Shown here in pieces: positions 28,081-37,876 of a DNA stretch of 64,000 bases. The notes under the pieces were generated by a model, which saw only the letters and a list, made by a program, of their open reading frames with translations, was not told where the DNA came from and did no database searches. Made by a program: the position numbers and the translations under genes. Origin of the DNA: Bacteroidota bacterium (GTDB lineage: Bacteria > Bacteroidota > Bacteroidia > Chitinophagales > BACL12). The first letter of the stretch is position 1. Every line of letters begins with the position of its first letter. The stretch covers positions 1-64,000 of the forward strand of contig WGOA01000014.1 of NCBI GenBank assembly GCA_016124275.1. The letters run 5' to 3'.

Positions 28081-28115
28081 AAAAAAAAACAGCTCCCGCG
28101 GTGAGGCGGGAGCTG
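28081..28115 (-). terminator. Rho-independent terminator for the leftward T9SS cargo gene
   Basis: A 10-bp stem CAGCTCCCGC (28090-28099) with GCGGGAGCTG (28106-28115). On the minus strand it is followed by nine T (28081-28089). Confidence 0.92.
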
Positions 28116-28144
28116 TTGAAACGATCGTGTTAAAGGAGCTCGAT

Positions 28145-28171
28145 TCAGCGCAAGTTTCAGCGCAAGTTTCA
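28145..28171. repeat. 12-bp tandem duplication containing a stop codon
   Basis: TCAGCGCAAGTT occurs twice in full (28145, 28157), and a third partial copy TCAGCG begins at 28169. The TCA at 28169 is the stop codon (TGA) of the leftward gene, so the unit repeats the end of the reading frame downstream. Confidence 0.85.
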
Positions 28172-29062
28172 GCGGATATCGCTGAGGTAAACCTTGCGGT
28201 TGACCACTCCATCGGCCACGCGAATGCGCACCAGGTAAAGTCCGTTGGCTTCGGCAATCTGGATGTTGGCATTGCCTTGGCTCATAGTACCGGCGTACAC
28301 CAATCGGCCTTGGAGGTCCATGATTTCCACGTTACCGGTCTGGAGATCGGTTTGAGAAGTTTGGATAACTACATTTTGACCGAAGCTGTACACGGTCACT
28401 ACATCGCTGTAGTCAGGGATTGCAAAACCGGATGGTACGACCCCTCCTGTTTCTGCACCTGCCTCAATGGCTTCATCGGCAACGGCTTCGAAAGCGAAAC
28501 CGCTAATGGTAAGGAAGTTCGTAAGCCCTCCTTCACCAGCGGAAACTCTAACCCAGCCGTAATGCTGAACAGAGCCCAAAGAGAAACGAACGGCCAGGTA
28601 TTTGTCGGTTTGGTTTTCAAAGTTGCCTCCTGCGTAGGCGGGAACGCCGTCAAGGGCGGTAACATAGTTCATGGAACCAAAGGCCGAAGGGCTTTGCCAT
28701 TCGAGAGTGGAGTCGATATTGGCACCGGCATTGTAGGCTTCAGGGAAATAAAAATTGTTACCTCCGAATACCTGCACAGAACCAGCAAAGGAACCGGCAC
28801 CTGAACCACTGGCAAAGGCTGCCTGGAAATAGAGCGCAGCTCCTGCGGATGTAGTCCCGGTAGCAGACCCTATTCCGAGGAACATATCGATGACACCATC
28901 ATCGTTGAAGTCCACTTCAAAAACCTCGCCGTTGGCAAGAGTTTGGTCAGGATCAACATCGGTGTAAACAATTTCACCGGTTGCTGCGAGCGGCGCAATG
29001 GCAGCCGCTGCACCAGCTAATCGGGAATAAGAGGCGAGTCGTTTTTGTAGATCTTTCTTCAT
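28169..29062 (-). CDS. Secreted protein with T9SS type A sorting domain
   Basis: A 297-residue exported protein. ATG at 29062 (MKKDLQKRLASYSRL) is chosen because it gives the basic start and signal-like stretch AGAAAAIAPLAA typical of a group of secreted Bacteroidota proteins. The central part is beta-rich with an EVDFNDDGVIDMFL calcium-like loop, then a segment ending HYGWVRVSA seen in proteins that follow a choice-of-anchor pattern. The last 80 residues (VYSFGQNVVIQTS, MDLQGRLVYAG, ANGLYLVRIRV) are a type A sorting domain. Function is unknown; it is likely surface-exposed or released. The AT-rich 110 bases upstream probably hold the promoter. Confidence 0.82.
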   Translation of the reverse strand: MKKDLQKRLASYSRLAGAAAAIAPLAATGEIVYTDVDPDQTLANGEVFEVDFNDDGVIDMFLGIGSATGTTSAGAALYFQAAFASGSGAGSFAGSVQVFGGNNFYFPEAYNAGANIDSTLEWQSPSAFGSMNYVTALDGVPAYAGGNFENQTDKYLAVRFSLGSVQHYGWVRVSAGEGGLTNFLTISGFAFEAVADEAIEAGAETGGVVPSGFAIPDYSDVVTVYSFGQNVVIQTSQTDLQTGNVEIMDLQGRLVYAGTMSQGNANIQIAEANGLYLVRIRVADGVVNRKVYLSDIR

Positions 29063-29233
29063 GGGGTTAAATTCGTCAACAAGAGGGTGGTGAATCAAGC
29101 AGTTAAATTAAGTCATTTTTTTTAAAACTGGATAAAATGTACAATTTAATAAATAATAAAAATATTATTTCAAAGTTCGAATCTTTCCATGTTTTTGTTG
29201 TGTTCACTTTTCTATGCATTGCGCATCTGCCCT

Positions 29234-29241
29234 TAGCTTTG
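29234..29241 (+). promoter_or_regulatory. -7 box (TAGCTTTG) for pdxJ
   Basis: Exact TAnnTTTG match 29 bases before the ATG at 29271. It lies downstream of the earliest possible in-frame start (29214), which rules out that longer start. Confidence 0.75.
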
Positions 29242-29270
29242 CGCAGCCCGATCAACAGTTAAACCGCACT

Positions 29271-29993
29271 ATGACCAGATTGAGTGTCAACGTGAACAAA
29301 ATTGCGCTTTGGCGAAACGCCAGAGGGAGTAATTTTCCCGATCTGGAACAGGTAGTCTGCGATTGCGAGCGTTTTGGTGCGCAGGGAATAACCATTCATC
29401 CGCGGCCAGACCAACGCCACATCCGAACAGCTGATGTTTTGTCTTTGAGCACATTGGTCCGCACAGAGTACAATATAGAAGGGTATCCTACAGAAGCTTT
29501 CCTTCAATTGATGGAAGTTGTGAAGCCTCACCAAGTCACCCTGGTGCCCGATGCGCCCGATGCGCTTACCTCAAGCGAAGGCTGGGATACCGTTGCGCAG
29601 GCTGATTTACTTCGCCTGGTGATTTCGCGTTTGCAATATGCAGGATGTCGGGTATCCCTTTTTGTTGAACCAATAGCGCAGCAGGTTGAAGGTGCGGCAA
29701 CAGTTGGAGCAGACCGGATCGAATTTTACACCGGCCCTTATGCCGAGCACTTTTCAACAAACCCTAAGGCAGCTATTGCTCCCTACATGCAAGCTGCAGA
29801 AGTTGCGCAGGCCAACGGACTGGGAATTAATGCCGGCCATGATTTGAACCTGCCAAATTTGGAGTTTTGGTGCCAGCGCATTCCTCAAACCCTGGAAGTT
29901 TCTATTGGCCACGCGCTCTGGGTGGATGCCTTATATTACGGTATGGAAAACACGATCAAGTTGTACCTGCGTGCTATTGCAAGGGGTGTTTAA
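29271..29993 (+). CDS. pdxJ: Pyridoxine 5'-phosphate synthase
   Basis: A 240-residue TIM-barrel enzyme that condenses 3-amino-2-oxopropyl phosphate with 1-deoxyxylulose 5-phosphate, the last ring-forming step of the DXP-dependent vitamin B6 pathway. Signature segments: LSVNVNKIALWRNARG, ITIHPRPDQRHI (catalytic His and Arg), VTLVPD, GADRIEFYTGPYA and LGINAGHDLNLPNL. Length is normal. The start is fixed by the -7 box upstream. A bidirectional terminator separates it from the convergent gene. PLP made here serves enzymes such as GcvP, encoded 3 kb away. Confidence 0.97.
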   Translation: MTRLSVNVNKIALWRNARGSNFPDLEQVVCDCERFGAQGITIHPRPDQRHIRTADVLSLSTLVRTEYNIEGYPTEAFLQLMEVVKPHQVTLVPDAPDALTSSEGWDTVAQADLLRLVISRLQYAGCRVSLFVEPIAQQVEGAATVGADRIEFYTGPYAEHFSTNPKAAIAPYMQAAEVAQANGLGINAGHDLNLPNLEFWCQRIPQTLEVSIGHALWVDALYYGMENTIKLYLRAIARGV

Positions 29994-30062
29994 CAAGACC
30001 GCTGGGTACCTGGCCATTCCCATTGCCAGCAAGAGTACCAGCAGAGCCAGTTAGATTGCCCC

Positions 30063-30098
30063 ATAAAAAAACCCGGCCATTGAGCCGGGTTTTTTTAT
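30063..30098. terminator. Bidirectional terminator between pdxJ and the Omp28-like gene
   Basis: A CCCGGC/GCCGGG core (30072-30077, 30084-30089) is extended by A7 on one side and T7 on the other, so both strands show a GC stem followed by a T run. Confidence 0.92.
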
Positions 30099-30113
30099 AG
30101 ATCAAGGTTATAA

Positions 30114-30947
30114 TCAGCGCTTTACGCTGTAATAAGCATTCAGGAATTCGTAGCCATCAGCACCGGTACGCCAAAGCACGGTGACCGCGTACAGATTGTT
30201 TTGATTCCAGGAAGGATCCAAATCAACCTCGTAGCTCAAATTTTCTGTTTTGCCCACCCATGCCTCACCGTTCAACACAGCTTCACCGAACATCTCGCCG
30301 TTGGCGGAGGTGCGGAAAACATAATCGTGAACGTAGTCGGCGATGTAGCCATCAGGACTTGCCTGTGGTTCTTTGATGCCATCTTCCAGCAGATAAATAG
30401 AGCAGTAAACCTGGCCGGTCATCTCGGCAAACCAGCGGGTTTGGGCGGTGAGGTAAGCCTTGTTGTTTTTGATCTCAAGGATGCTGATGGCGCTGACGGT
30501 TGGTTCTTCAGTAACAAAGGACTTAACCGTTGAAATGATGCCACCTGCCGAGCTGTAATCCGATTCGTGGTTGACCACCAGGGTAGGATAGCCAGTAATA
30601 CCGTAATCAGTCTCAAAGTTGTCGGTCATGGGGTTGTGCATCGGATCGCCAGACGTGTGAATGGCCATAACAACAGCATCGCCCTTGGTGGTATCCACGG
30701 CTTCGTGGAAAACTTCGGAGCCCCATTCGCCACAAGGAGGACACCAGGTTGCAGTGACTTTATAAAGCAATGCTTTGCGCTCTTCCGGGGGATACACGCA
30801 AGATCCATCATCGTCCGATACAAGAATGTTCGGGCTAAAGTTGATGGCAAACGGATCTGCGCAACCCTGCACCCGGTTGTCTTGCTCGCAAGAGGTGAAG
30901 GCCAGGAGCGTGAAGCCAAAGGCTCCAATGAGGGTTAACCTTTTCAT
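30114..30947 (-). CDS. Omp28-related outer-membrane lipoprotein with thioredoxin-like CxxC
   Basis: A 277-residue lipoprotein. ATG at 30947 yields signal MKRLTLIGAFGFTLLAFTSC, with Cys20 as the lipidation site. After a Cys-rich spacer (GCADPFAINFSP, DDDGSCVYPP, a small motif found in many Bacteroidota surface lipoproteins), a thioredoxin-like domain starts with KVTATWCPPCGEW, putting the redox pair at Cys69 and Cys72, and continues to GYPTLVVNHESD. The remainder is beta-rich and aligns with Omp28-type proteins. Role inferred: an envelope protein with a thioredoxin fold, possibly redox-active. It converges on pdxJ. Confidence 0.83.
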   Translation of the reverse strand: MKRLTLIGAFGFTLLAFTSCEQDNRVQGCADPFAINFSPNILVSDDDGSCVYPPEERKALLYKVTATWCPPCGEWGSEVFHEAVDTTKGDAVVMAIHTSGDPMHNPMTDNFETDYGITGYPTLVVNHESDYSSAGGIISTVKSFVTEEPTVSAISILEIKNNKAYLTAQTRWFAEMTGQVYCSIYLLEDGIKEPQASPDGYIADYVHDYVFRTSANGEMFGEAVLNGEAWVGKTENLSYEVDLDPSWNQNNLYAVTVLWRTGADGYEFLNAYYSVKR

Positions 30948-31270
30948 GAATGTGTTGAGGTTTCGAATAATGGTTAAATTTACCAAAATCATTTCAAACC
31001 GCAAAACACTGAAAAATTGATCTATTCTGCTGTTTGTCAGCAATTTGTAAATTTCTTTCGCTTAATCTTGAACAAAGGACATTAAGGAGACACCTTCGAA
31101 CCAGCGATGCTGGTCTTTCGCTTGAGGTCATTTGCAGGTCATCCTGCTGTTGTAAAAAGTCCGAATTTTAACCATGGATACAGGTCTTGGTCTTGCGCTG
31201 CCTCCGCAGGGTCCTGATAAATAGTCCGAGTTTTGTCGACGATGCCAGTAAAAATGAGTGCCTAAATACA

Positions 31271-32971
31271 ATGAAGCTTAGTATATTTATAATTTGCTTT
31301 TTTTGGTCTTTATCCTTAATTGGTCAGACCTCACCCGTCCCGCTTGCAGCTCCCAACATTACCTTGGAGGTCTTTGGGAGCGGGTACAACAGTCCGGTTG
31401 ACATTGTCCATGCCGGAGATGAACGATTGTTCATTGTAGAGCAAGATGGCACCATTCGGATCATCGACACTACTGGTGTACCCGTTTCTGTGCCCTTTTT
31501 GGACATCAATGCCCGCGTCGGCTCCTCAGGTTCGGAACAGGGCCTGTTGGGCCTGGCTTTTCCTCCTGATTATGCCACTGACGGGCGTTTTTATGTCAAT
31601 TACACCGGCAACGATGGAGATACCCGCATTTCCCGATTCAGTGTAACGGCAGACCGCAACGTGGCAGATCCATCTTCCGAGCAGGTACTCCTGCTCATTG
31701 ATCAACCCTTTACCAACCACAACGGAGGCTGTGTTCGCTTTGGGCCGGACAGTCTTTTATACATCGGCCTCGGCGATGGCGGTTCCGGCGGAGATCCGGG
31801 TGACCGCTCCCAAACCCCGACGACGCTGCTCGGCAAAATGTTGCGCATCGACGTTCGCACAACCGTCGGGTACACCATTCCCGCAGACAACCCATTCGCG
31901 ACCAACCCGGACACACTGCCGGAAATCTGGCACATGGGCTTGCGGAATCCCTGGCGCTACCATTTTGACCGCCTCACCGGCGACCTTTGGATCGCAGATG
32001 TTGGGCAAAACGTATGGGAGGAAATTAACGTTCAACCGGCCAGCAGCCAAGGTGGTGAGAATTGGGGTTGGCGCTGTTACGAAGGCAACGCTCCCTTCAA
32101 CACGAGTGGCTGCAGCCCTGCAGGGGCCTATAATGCACCGGTATTTGTTTACGACCACGCCTCGGGTGGTTTTTCCGTTACAGGCGGCACCGTTTACCGG
32201 GGAAAAGCCCAGCGCAACTTGCAAGGGCATTACGTGCTCGCCGACTATGTGACCGGACGCTGGTGGACGCTTCAGCGAGATGTCTGCCGTCCCGACACCC
32301 TAATCGTCCACCCCCTGGGCGTGGTGCAGTCGTTAATCTCCACCTTTGGCGAAAGTGCTAACGGCGAATTGTTTTGCGCTAACCTGGCCAGCGGCCAGAT
32401 TTACCGCGTTGTGGAAGCATGTTCGGAGGCTGCAGCAGGATATGCGCTGGACTTCTCCCTGTTTGGGGGTTGCCAATACAGGGTTTCCATCGAAGGCAAT
32501 CCTTCCGGTACCTATACCTGGTATGCCGGTGATTTTACCTGTCCGTTTGAAGAGGAAGCAGCCATTGTGAGCACAGACTCCGTGGCAATTGGCAACATTA
32601 ATGAGTTCCCCTATGCAGCAATCTGGCTTTCGTTTGCATCCGATGAGGGTTGTCCGGCATTGCTGGGTCCGTTACTCTTTGGCATTATCTGCGATGGCAT
32701 TTCCACCCCGGGCTTCCCCTCATCATGGTCTGTCTATCCACAACCCGCGAAAGAGCAACTTTTCACGCGGATGCAACCAGGTAATGAAGGCGGGACCATG
32801 ACCATTTACGACCTGCAGGGTAGAGCCACTGCCAGTCAACGTGTAGCTGGATCAGGATACGGGCAGATCATAAGCTGGAACACAGCGAATTGGTCGCCGG
32901 GAACATACACAATGCTCTGGCAAGGTGCCGATGGCTCCAGGTTCGCGCAGAAACTGATTGTCGCGCAATAG
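31271..32971 (+). CDS. Secreted PQQ-dependent sugar dehydrogenase-like protein with T9SS sorting domain
   Basis: A 566-residue protein. ATG at 31271 gives a signal peptide (KLSIFIICFFWSLSLIGQ); an upstream frame extension is not supported. Residues 30-400 form a six-bladed propeller of the glucose/sorbosone (GSDH) family, with SPVDIVHAGDERLFIVEQDG, GCVRFGPDSLLYIGLGDGG, LGKMLRIDV, MGLRNPWRYHFD and IADVGQNVWEEIN, which carry the calcium- and PQQ-binding residues of known members. A Cys-rich linker and a C-terminal type A sorting domain (about 490-566; WSVYPQPAKEQLF, PGTYTMLWQG) follow. It would oxidise sugars outside the cell; the substrate is unknown. Confidence 0.9.
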   Translation: MKLSIFIICFFWSLSLIGQTSPVPLAAPNITLEVFGSGYNSPVDIVHAGDERLFIVEQDGTIRIIDTTGVPVSVPFLDINARVGSSGSEQGLLGLAFPPDYATDGRFYVNYTGNDGDTRISRFSVTADRNVADPSSEQVLLLIDQPFTNHNGGCVRFGPDSLLYIGLGDGGSGGDPGDRSQTPTTLLGKMLRIDVRTTVGYTIPADNPFATNPDTLPEIWHMGLRNPWRYHFDRLTGDLWIADVGQNVWEEINVQPASSQGGENWGWRCYEGNAPFNTSGCSPAGAYNAPVFVYDHASGGFSVTGGTVYRGKAQRNLQGHYVLADYVTGRWWTLQRDVCRPDTLIVHPLGVVQSLISTFGESANGELFCANLASGQIYRVVEACSEAAAGYALDFSLFGGCQYRVSIEGNPSGTYTWYAGDFTCPFEEEAAIVSTDSVAIGNINEFPYAAIWLSFASDEGCPALLGPLLFGIICDGISTPGFPSSWSVYPQPAKEQLFTRMQPGNEGGTMTIYDLQGRATASQRVAGSGYGQIISWNTANWSPGTYTMLWQGADGSRFAQKLIVAQ

Positions 32972-32989
32972 CTATGCCTGCGTTTCCAA

Positions 32990-33020
32990 GCTAGCTTTTT
33001 CATCCACGCTAGCTTTTTCA
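32990..33020. repeat. 18-bp direct repeat after the sugar dehydrogenase gene
   Basis: GCTAGCTTTTTCA occurs at 32990-33002 and 33008-33020 with an 18-base period, starting 19 bases after the stop codon. Confidence 0.75.
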
Positions 33021-33076
33021 GCGCCAACCGAATGCAAGATGAGCGCTGATGATGATGTTGCCTGAACCGCTGGTGC

Positions 33077-35983
33077 TCAGACCATAGCCTCGGCCTCAGC
33101 CGTAGCAGGCTCTGCGTAATCGCTCATCGGAGGACAGGTACAGACCAGGTTCCGGTCGCCGTAGCTGTTGTCAATCCGGGCTACATAGGGCCAGAACTTT
33201 CGCTCCCGAATCCAGGAAAGCGGTTGTGCTGCCTGTGTCCGGCTATAACCGTGGTTCCAGGTATCGGCAGTAACCTCTTCCAGCGTATGGGGTGCGTTCT
33301 TGAGCGGATTGTCATGAGCATCTACTCGGCCATCAGCAACCTCCTGAATCTCTGCGCGAATGGCAATCATCGCATCGCAGAAACGGTCCAGCTCCTCCTT
33401 TGACTCGCTTTCAGTGGGCTCGATCATGATGGTGCCCGCAACCGGAAAAGACATGGTTGGGGCGTGGAAGCCGTAATCGATCAGGCGCTTGGCCACGTCT
33501 TCAACTTCGACGCCGGATGCCTTGAACACACGGGTGTCCAGGATGAATTCGTGCGCTACACGGCCATTTTCTCCGCGATACAGCACCGGGTAATAATCCG
33601 CTAAACGACTGGCCAAATAATTGGCATTCAGAATAGCCACCCGGCTTGCATCGGTGCACCCCTGTCCGCCCAACAGGCGGATGTAAGCGTAAGAAATCAG
33701 CAGAATCGAAGCACTTCCCCAGGGCGCTGCATTGACCGGACCAATGGCCTTTTCGCCGCCGGTGGCTACCAGCGGATGCCCGGGTAGGTAAGGGGCCAGC
33801 TTGTCGTTGACACAAATAGGACCCATACCAGGACCGCCCCCGCCATGCGGAATGGCAAAGGTTTTGTGCAGGTTCAGGTGGCACACGTCTGCCCCGATAT
33901 GAGCGGGGCTGGTCAAACCAACCTGAGCATTCATATTGGCGCCATCCATGTACACTAAGCCCCCGTTTTCATGCACGATCTCACAGACTTCGGCTATGGC
34001 TGATTCGTAAACACCGTGCGTGGAGGGGTAGGTGACCATCAATCCGGCCAGCCGATCCCGGTGGGTGATTGCTTTGGCGCGCAGATCCTCCACTTCAATG
34101 TTGCCCAGTTCATCGCAGGAAACCACAACCACCTCCAGGCCCGCCATGACGGCGCTGGCTGGATTGGTACCATGGGCTGATGAAGGAATCAGGACCATCG
34201 TGCGGTGCTGATCACCCCGGTCCTGGTGGTATGCCCGAATAACCATCAATCCGGCATACTCGCCTTGTGCCCCAGAATTGGGTTGCAAGGAACAGGCGCT
34301 GAATCGCGTGATTTCGCAGAGGTAGTTTTCCAGGGCAAGAATCATCTGCCGATAGCCTGCCGTTTGGGATTCCGGTGCAAATGGGTGCAGGGAGCCGAAC
34401 TCCGGCCAACTGACCGGTTCCAATTCCACCGCGGAGTTGAGCTTCATGGTGCAGGAACCCAAGGCAATCATGCTGTGAGCGAGCGACAGATCCCGATTTT
34501 CAAGCCGCTTGATGTAGCGCATCATTTCCGTTTCGGAATGGTAACTGGAAAACACCGGATGCGTCAAAAACCGGCTCTGGCGGGTCAACTTGTCCAACAC
34601 GCGCGCGCTGACGGGGGCAGCAGCGAGCAAAGGATCGGCATCCCGCTGGCGAGCATCGTGGAAGATTCGTACAATTTCGCTCAAATCCACTTCGGTTACC
34701 GCTTCATGAAGGCTGATGCCGACATCGCCATTTTGAAAATAGCGGAAGTTGATCCCCGCCTCAGCTGCGCGTTCAGCAAGCTTTTCTAAATTGTTGCCTG
34801 CGCGGCCGGGGCCGATGCGCAACGTATCAAAGAAGGCGCTGTTGTGTTGCTCAAACCCCATCGCTGTCAGAGAGGCTTCCAGACGAATTGCCGCCTGGTG
34901 CACGCGCGTTGCGATGCCCCGAATACCGTGCTCCCCGTGATAGGCCGCGTACATACCACTCATAATCGCCAACAGGGCCTGAGCCGTGCAAATGTTTGAA
35001 GTGGCTTTTTCACGGCGAATGTGCTGCTCGCGGGTTTGCAACGCCATACGAAGCGCGGCCTTTCCATGGCGGTCAACAGAAACTCCGATAATCCGCCCCG
35101 GGAGGGAGCGCTTAAACGCGCTGGTTGTAGCGAAAAAGGCGGCGTGGGGACCCCCAAAACCCATGGGGACGCCAAAGCGCTGTGCACTGCCCAGCGCAAC
35201 ATCAGCACCCAGTTCTCCTGGAGCTTTAAGCAGGGCAAGGGCTAGCAAGTCACAAGCCATGGCGACAAAAGCGCCTGCATCATGGGCTTGGGCTATTGCG
35301 GCATGAGGATCGCGGATTTGACCGTCCTGTCCGGGGTACTGCAGCAATACCCCAAACGACCGGCCATCAGGAGCAATCTGCTCTAAGGCGGCCACTTTCA
35401 CTTCTATGCCCAGCGGTTCTGCCCGTGTTCTGACCACCTCTATGGTTTGCGGCAGGCAGTGGTCTTCGACCCAAAAAACGGTCCGCTCGACCTTGCGTTT
35501 GTTGGCTTCATGAAAGAACATCAACATGGCCTCTGCAGCAGCCGTTCCTTCATCCAGCAGCGATGCATTGGCAATCTCCATGCCGGTCAAATCGGAGATG
35601 GCCGTTTGGAAATTGAGCAGGGCTTCTAATCGGCCTTGGGCAATTTCAGCCTGATAAGGCGTGTATTGGGTGTACCAGCCCGGATTTTCCAAAATGTTTC
35701 GCCGAATCACGGCTGGCACCACCGTTGAGTGGTACCCGAGGCCAATGTAGCACTTAGCTACCTGGTTCATGGAAGCAATCTGACGGATGTGCGCCAGGTA
35801 TTCGTGCTCCGGAAGCGGAGCGGGAAGTTCCAGCGGGCGTTTCAGGCGGATGGCAGGCGGAACCGTCTGGTCCATGAGTTCTTCTAAACTGCCTGCACCA
35901 ATCTGCCGCAACATGGCAGCTTGATCAAGGTCACGGGGTCCTAAGTGCCGGGCGGCGAAAAGATCCGATTGCGGAAGTGCCAT
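33077..35983 (-). CDS. gcvP: Glycine dehydrogenase (decarboxylating), P-protein
   Basis: A 968-residue single-chain P-protein of the glycine cleavage system: it decarboxylates glycine and passes the aminomethyl group to the H-protein lipoamide. The PLP lysine is Lys707 in [18 protein letters not shown]. The N-terminal half carries [21 protein letters not shown] and [19 protein letters not shown] motifs; the C-terminal half has [15 protein letters not shown]. Bacterial forms are either one chain or two (GcvPA/PB); this is the fused form. No other gcv gene is next to it. A TAATTTTA element about 25 bases upstream of the ATG resembles a -7 box with one mismatch. Confidence 0.98.
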   Translation of the reverse strand: MALPQSDLFAARHLGPRDLDQAAMLRQIGAGSLEELMDQTVPPAIRLKRPLELPAPLPEHEYLAHIRQIASMNQVAKCYIGLGYHSTVVPAVIRRNILENPGWYTQYTPYQAEIAQGRLEALLNFQTAISDLTGMEIANASLLDEGTAAAEAMLMFFHEANKRKVERTVFWVEDHCLPQTIEVVRTRAEPLGIEVKVAALEQIAPDGRSFGVLLQYPGQDGQIRDPHAAIAQAHDAGAFVAMACDLLALALLKAPGELGADVALGSAQRFGVPMGFGGPHAAFFATTSAFKRSLPGRIIGVSVDRHGKAALRMALQTREQHIRREKATSNICTAQALLAIMSGMYAAYHGEHGIRGIATRVHQAAIRLEASLTAMGFEQHNSAFFDTLRIGPGRAGNNLEKLAERAAEAGINFRYFQNGDVGISLHEAVTEVDLSEIVRIFHDARQRDADPLLAAAPVSARVLDKLTRQSRFLTHPVFSSYHSETEMMRYIKRLENRDLSLAHSMIALGSCTMKLNSAVELEPVSWPEFGSLHPFAPESQTAGYRQMILALENYLCEITRFSACSLQPNSGAQGEYAGLMVIRAYHQDRGDQHRTMVLIPSSAHGTNPASAVMAGLEVVVVSCDELGNIEVEDLRAKAITHRDRLAGLMVTYPSTHGVYESAIAEVCEIVHENGGLVYMDGANMNAQVGLTSPAHIGADVCHLNLHKTFAIPHGGGGPGMGPICVNDKLAPYLPGHPLVATGGEKAIGPVNAAPWGSASILLISYAYIRLLGGQGCTDASRVAILNANYLASRLADYYPVLYRGENGRVAHEFILDTRVFKASGVEVEDVAKRLIDYGFHAPTMSFPVAGTIMIEPTESESKEELDRFCDAMIAIRAEIQEVADGRVDAHDNPLKNAPHTLEEVTADTWNHGYSRTQAAQPLSWIRERKFWPYVARIDNSYGDRNLVCTCPPMSDYAEPATAEAEAMV

Positions 35984-36120
35984 GAAAGGTAGAATTGAGG
36001 CCCTAAAATTACGCTACACCTGCGGTTGTTTGGATAGGCCAACGCATGCTCAAACAAGGATGTGGACATTTAGTTCCAAGCCCCGGATGAGCAGTTTTTG
36101 CCCCTCGAACATAGCAGTTT

Positions 36121-37569
36121 CTATCTTTTTGCGCGTTTCGTCGCCCCTTGCACCATTTCCCTTTCCACCGTAGCCTTTAACCAGGCAATGTTGGCAATTT
36201 CCTTGCAAGCGTCTATCTGTTGCGAAAGGTCGTTCAAGTTCACGCTTCGACCGCGTTTGTAGCGAAGCAGCGCAGCGGTAAAGCGCACCAGATTGCCATA
36301 TACCGTTCGCTGGTATTCCGAGATGGAACGGTTGCGCTTCAGGTAAACTTTAAAGGCCTCAATAAGCGACTGCAAACTGCCCCATTCGCCGGTCTGGTAA
36401 TACGTTTTCAGCAACAAGGCCTTGGAGTCGAGGTGGTAATACACATCCGTGAATTCCACCTCCTGCAACAGGCTCAGCGTTCGGTCAAAATTTCCCAGAT
36501 GGAACTCCAGATTGGCCTGGTTGAACGAGCGAACATTGTCCCGGTGTTCCGCCGAAAGCCTGTCGCTGTATTGCTCCATAAACTGTTTGGTCCATTCGAA
36601 TTCCTCCAGCCTCAACCCCAGCGATACCAGGTTTTTGAAGTCCCACTGTGTCAACGTGCCGTCGCGGAAGAGAATGCCTGCGCTGAGCATAATCTGGTAG
36701 AAATCAAACAGTTTGCGCGTGTAAGCAACATGGCCCTTGTTGATCTTGATGATGCAGTAGTTTTTGGCATAGACATACATGTCAAAAACCTCCTGTGGTT
36801 TGAACAGGGCGCGGTGTTCTTCCAACAATCGGAGCAATTGCTCATAGTGCTCAGGTTCGTCGGGCTCCCGAAGCGTTCGCAGAATTTGATAGTAAATGGC
36901 AATGACCGGGTATTGCTCCAGATTTCTGTTTCGGAGGAAGTGCTGAATTTCGTCGAGCAGAAACAATTCGTAGGCTACATTCACCACCCCTTTGTTGTTC
37001 AGGATTTCGCAACTGTAGCGAAGCTTGTTGGCCAAAAAGTAGGCGTCCAGCGAATCCACCACCTGTTGCAGGTTGGTTTCCGTTTGGTGACTTTTGCGGG
37101 TGCTGTTGAACTGAAAGCGGGCTTCTTCTTTAAGGAAAACCATGCTTTGGTAGTCGGCATCGCGGTAGGGGTGATCCTGCAACCGCTTTTCCATTAACTG
37201 GAACGCCGCGTTAAAGTACTTGTCCAGCCTTCTTTGCTGGTAACTCTTTAACAGCAGGCGATCGTGTTGAAACTCCTCTTCCCGAAAAGCGGTCCAAACC
37301 AAAAATTCTTCCAGCACTTTAGCCAGATCGCTGAGCAGGTAGCGGAGTTTTTTGTCGTCAAAGGCCTCCCCTGGAAAAAGCTTGGGGAAGAATTGCTCCC
37401 GATCCAAGGCTTCATCGGTTAAATTATTGCGGTGGGGAAGGAGCAGGTTGAAGAACTCGGCAACCTTTTCGTTCCGGTTTAAGGCTGGTGAAGCCAGGTA
37501 ATCGGCGAACTTTTTCCATTCGCCGGCGGCGAAGGTCTGAAGGATTTGAATGGGTTTGCTGGATTGCAA
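36121..37569 (-). CDS. Conserved helical repeat protein of unknown function
   Basis: A 482-residue cytoplasmic protein; no signal peptide, membrane segment or catalytic motif is seen. The sequence is rich in paired amphipathic helices with the aromatic/Leu pattern of TPR-like repeats (for example DLAKVLEEFLVWTAF, YQILRTLREPDEPEHY, YSDRLSAEHRDNV, LLLKTYYQTGEWGSL). It starts MQSSKPIQILQTFAAGEWKKF, where the first ~100 residues look like a separate short domain. Proteins of this outline occur as unnamed families in Saprospiria-like genomes, from memory. An exact -7 box precedes it. I do not assign a function. Confidence 0.75.
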   Translation of the reverse strand: MQSSKPIQILQTFAAGEWKKFADYLASPALNRNEKVAEFFNLLLPHRNNLTDEALDREQFFPKLFPGEAFDDKKLRYLLSDLAKVLEEFLVWTAFREEEFQHDRLLLKSYQQRRLDKYFNAAFQLMEKRLQDHPYRDADYQSMVFLKEEARFQFNSTRKSHQTETNLQQVVDSLDAYFLANKLRYSCEILNNKGVVNVAYELFLLDEIQHFLRNRNLEQYPVIAIYYQILRTLREPDEPEHYEQLLRLLEEHRALFKPQEVFDMYVYAKNYCIIKINKGHVAYTRKLFDFYQIMLSAGILFRDGTLTQWDFKNLVSLGLRLEEFEWTKQFMEQYSDRLSAEHRDNVRSFNQANLEFHLGNFDRTLSLLQEVEFTDVYYHLDSKALLLKTYYQTGEWGSLQSLIEAFKVYLKRNRSISEYQRTVYGNLVRFTAALLRYKRGRSVNLNDLSQQIDACKEIANIAWLKATVEREMVQGATKRAKR

Positions 37570-37594
37570 GGGCTTCTCTTATGGCCCAAACGTA

Positions 37595-37602
37595 CAAATT
37601 TA
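37595..37602 (-). promoter_or_regulatory. -7 box (TAAATTTG) for the helical repeat protein
   Basis: Exact TAnnTTTG on the minus strand, 25 bases before the ATG. The rest of the 307-base gap to the next gene (37570-37876) shows nothing else I can assign. Confidence 0.65.
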
Positions 37603-37876
37603 GTGGTTCGAAGGGTTGAGGTGCCATGGCAAAATCATCGGCAAATGCAAAAAATGGTGTCAAAAAATTACTGATAAGATGCTGTTAATCAGCGGTATAG
37701 TATTCAGTGGTCCCCTTTTAAGCGTTGAATGATCTCCGGCAAATTGCAAAAATTGTTTGCATTCAGGCTGGAACTGGCTTGAGATTTGCTCTATATTAGA
37801 GCGGAGGAAACTTTTTCCGAATGGAAATTGTCTATCCTTAAACCGGTTGATTGTTTTCCTTTTAATCCCTCAACGC

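Noticed and set aside
33018-33049. Hairpin TCAGCGC/GCGCTGA near the gcvP 3' end as terminator
   Set aside because: The loop is 18 bases and no T run follows on either strand in the correct place.
36220-37197. 325-codon open frame on the plus strand
   Set aside because: It lies wholly antisense to the 482-residue helical protein, has no export signal or motif, and mirrors its codon pattern; the leftward gene also has an exact -7 box.
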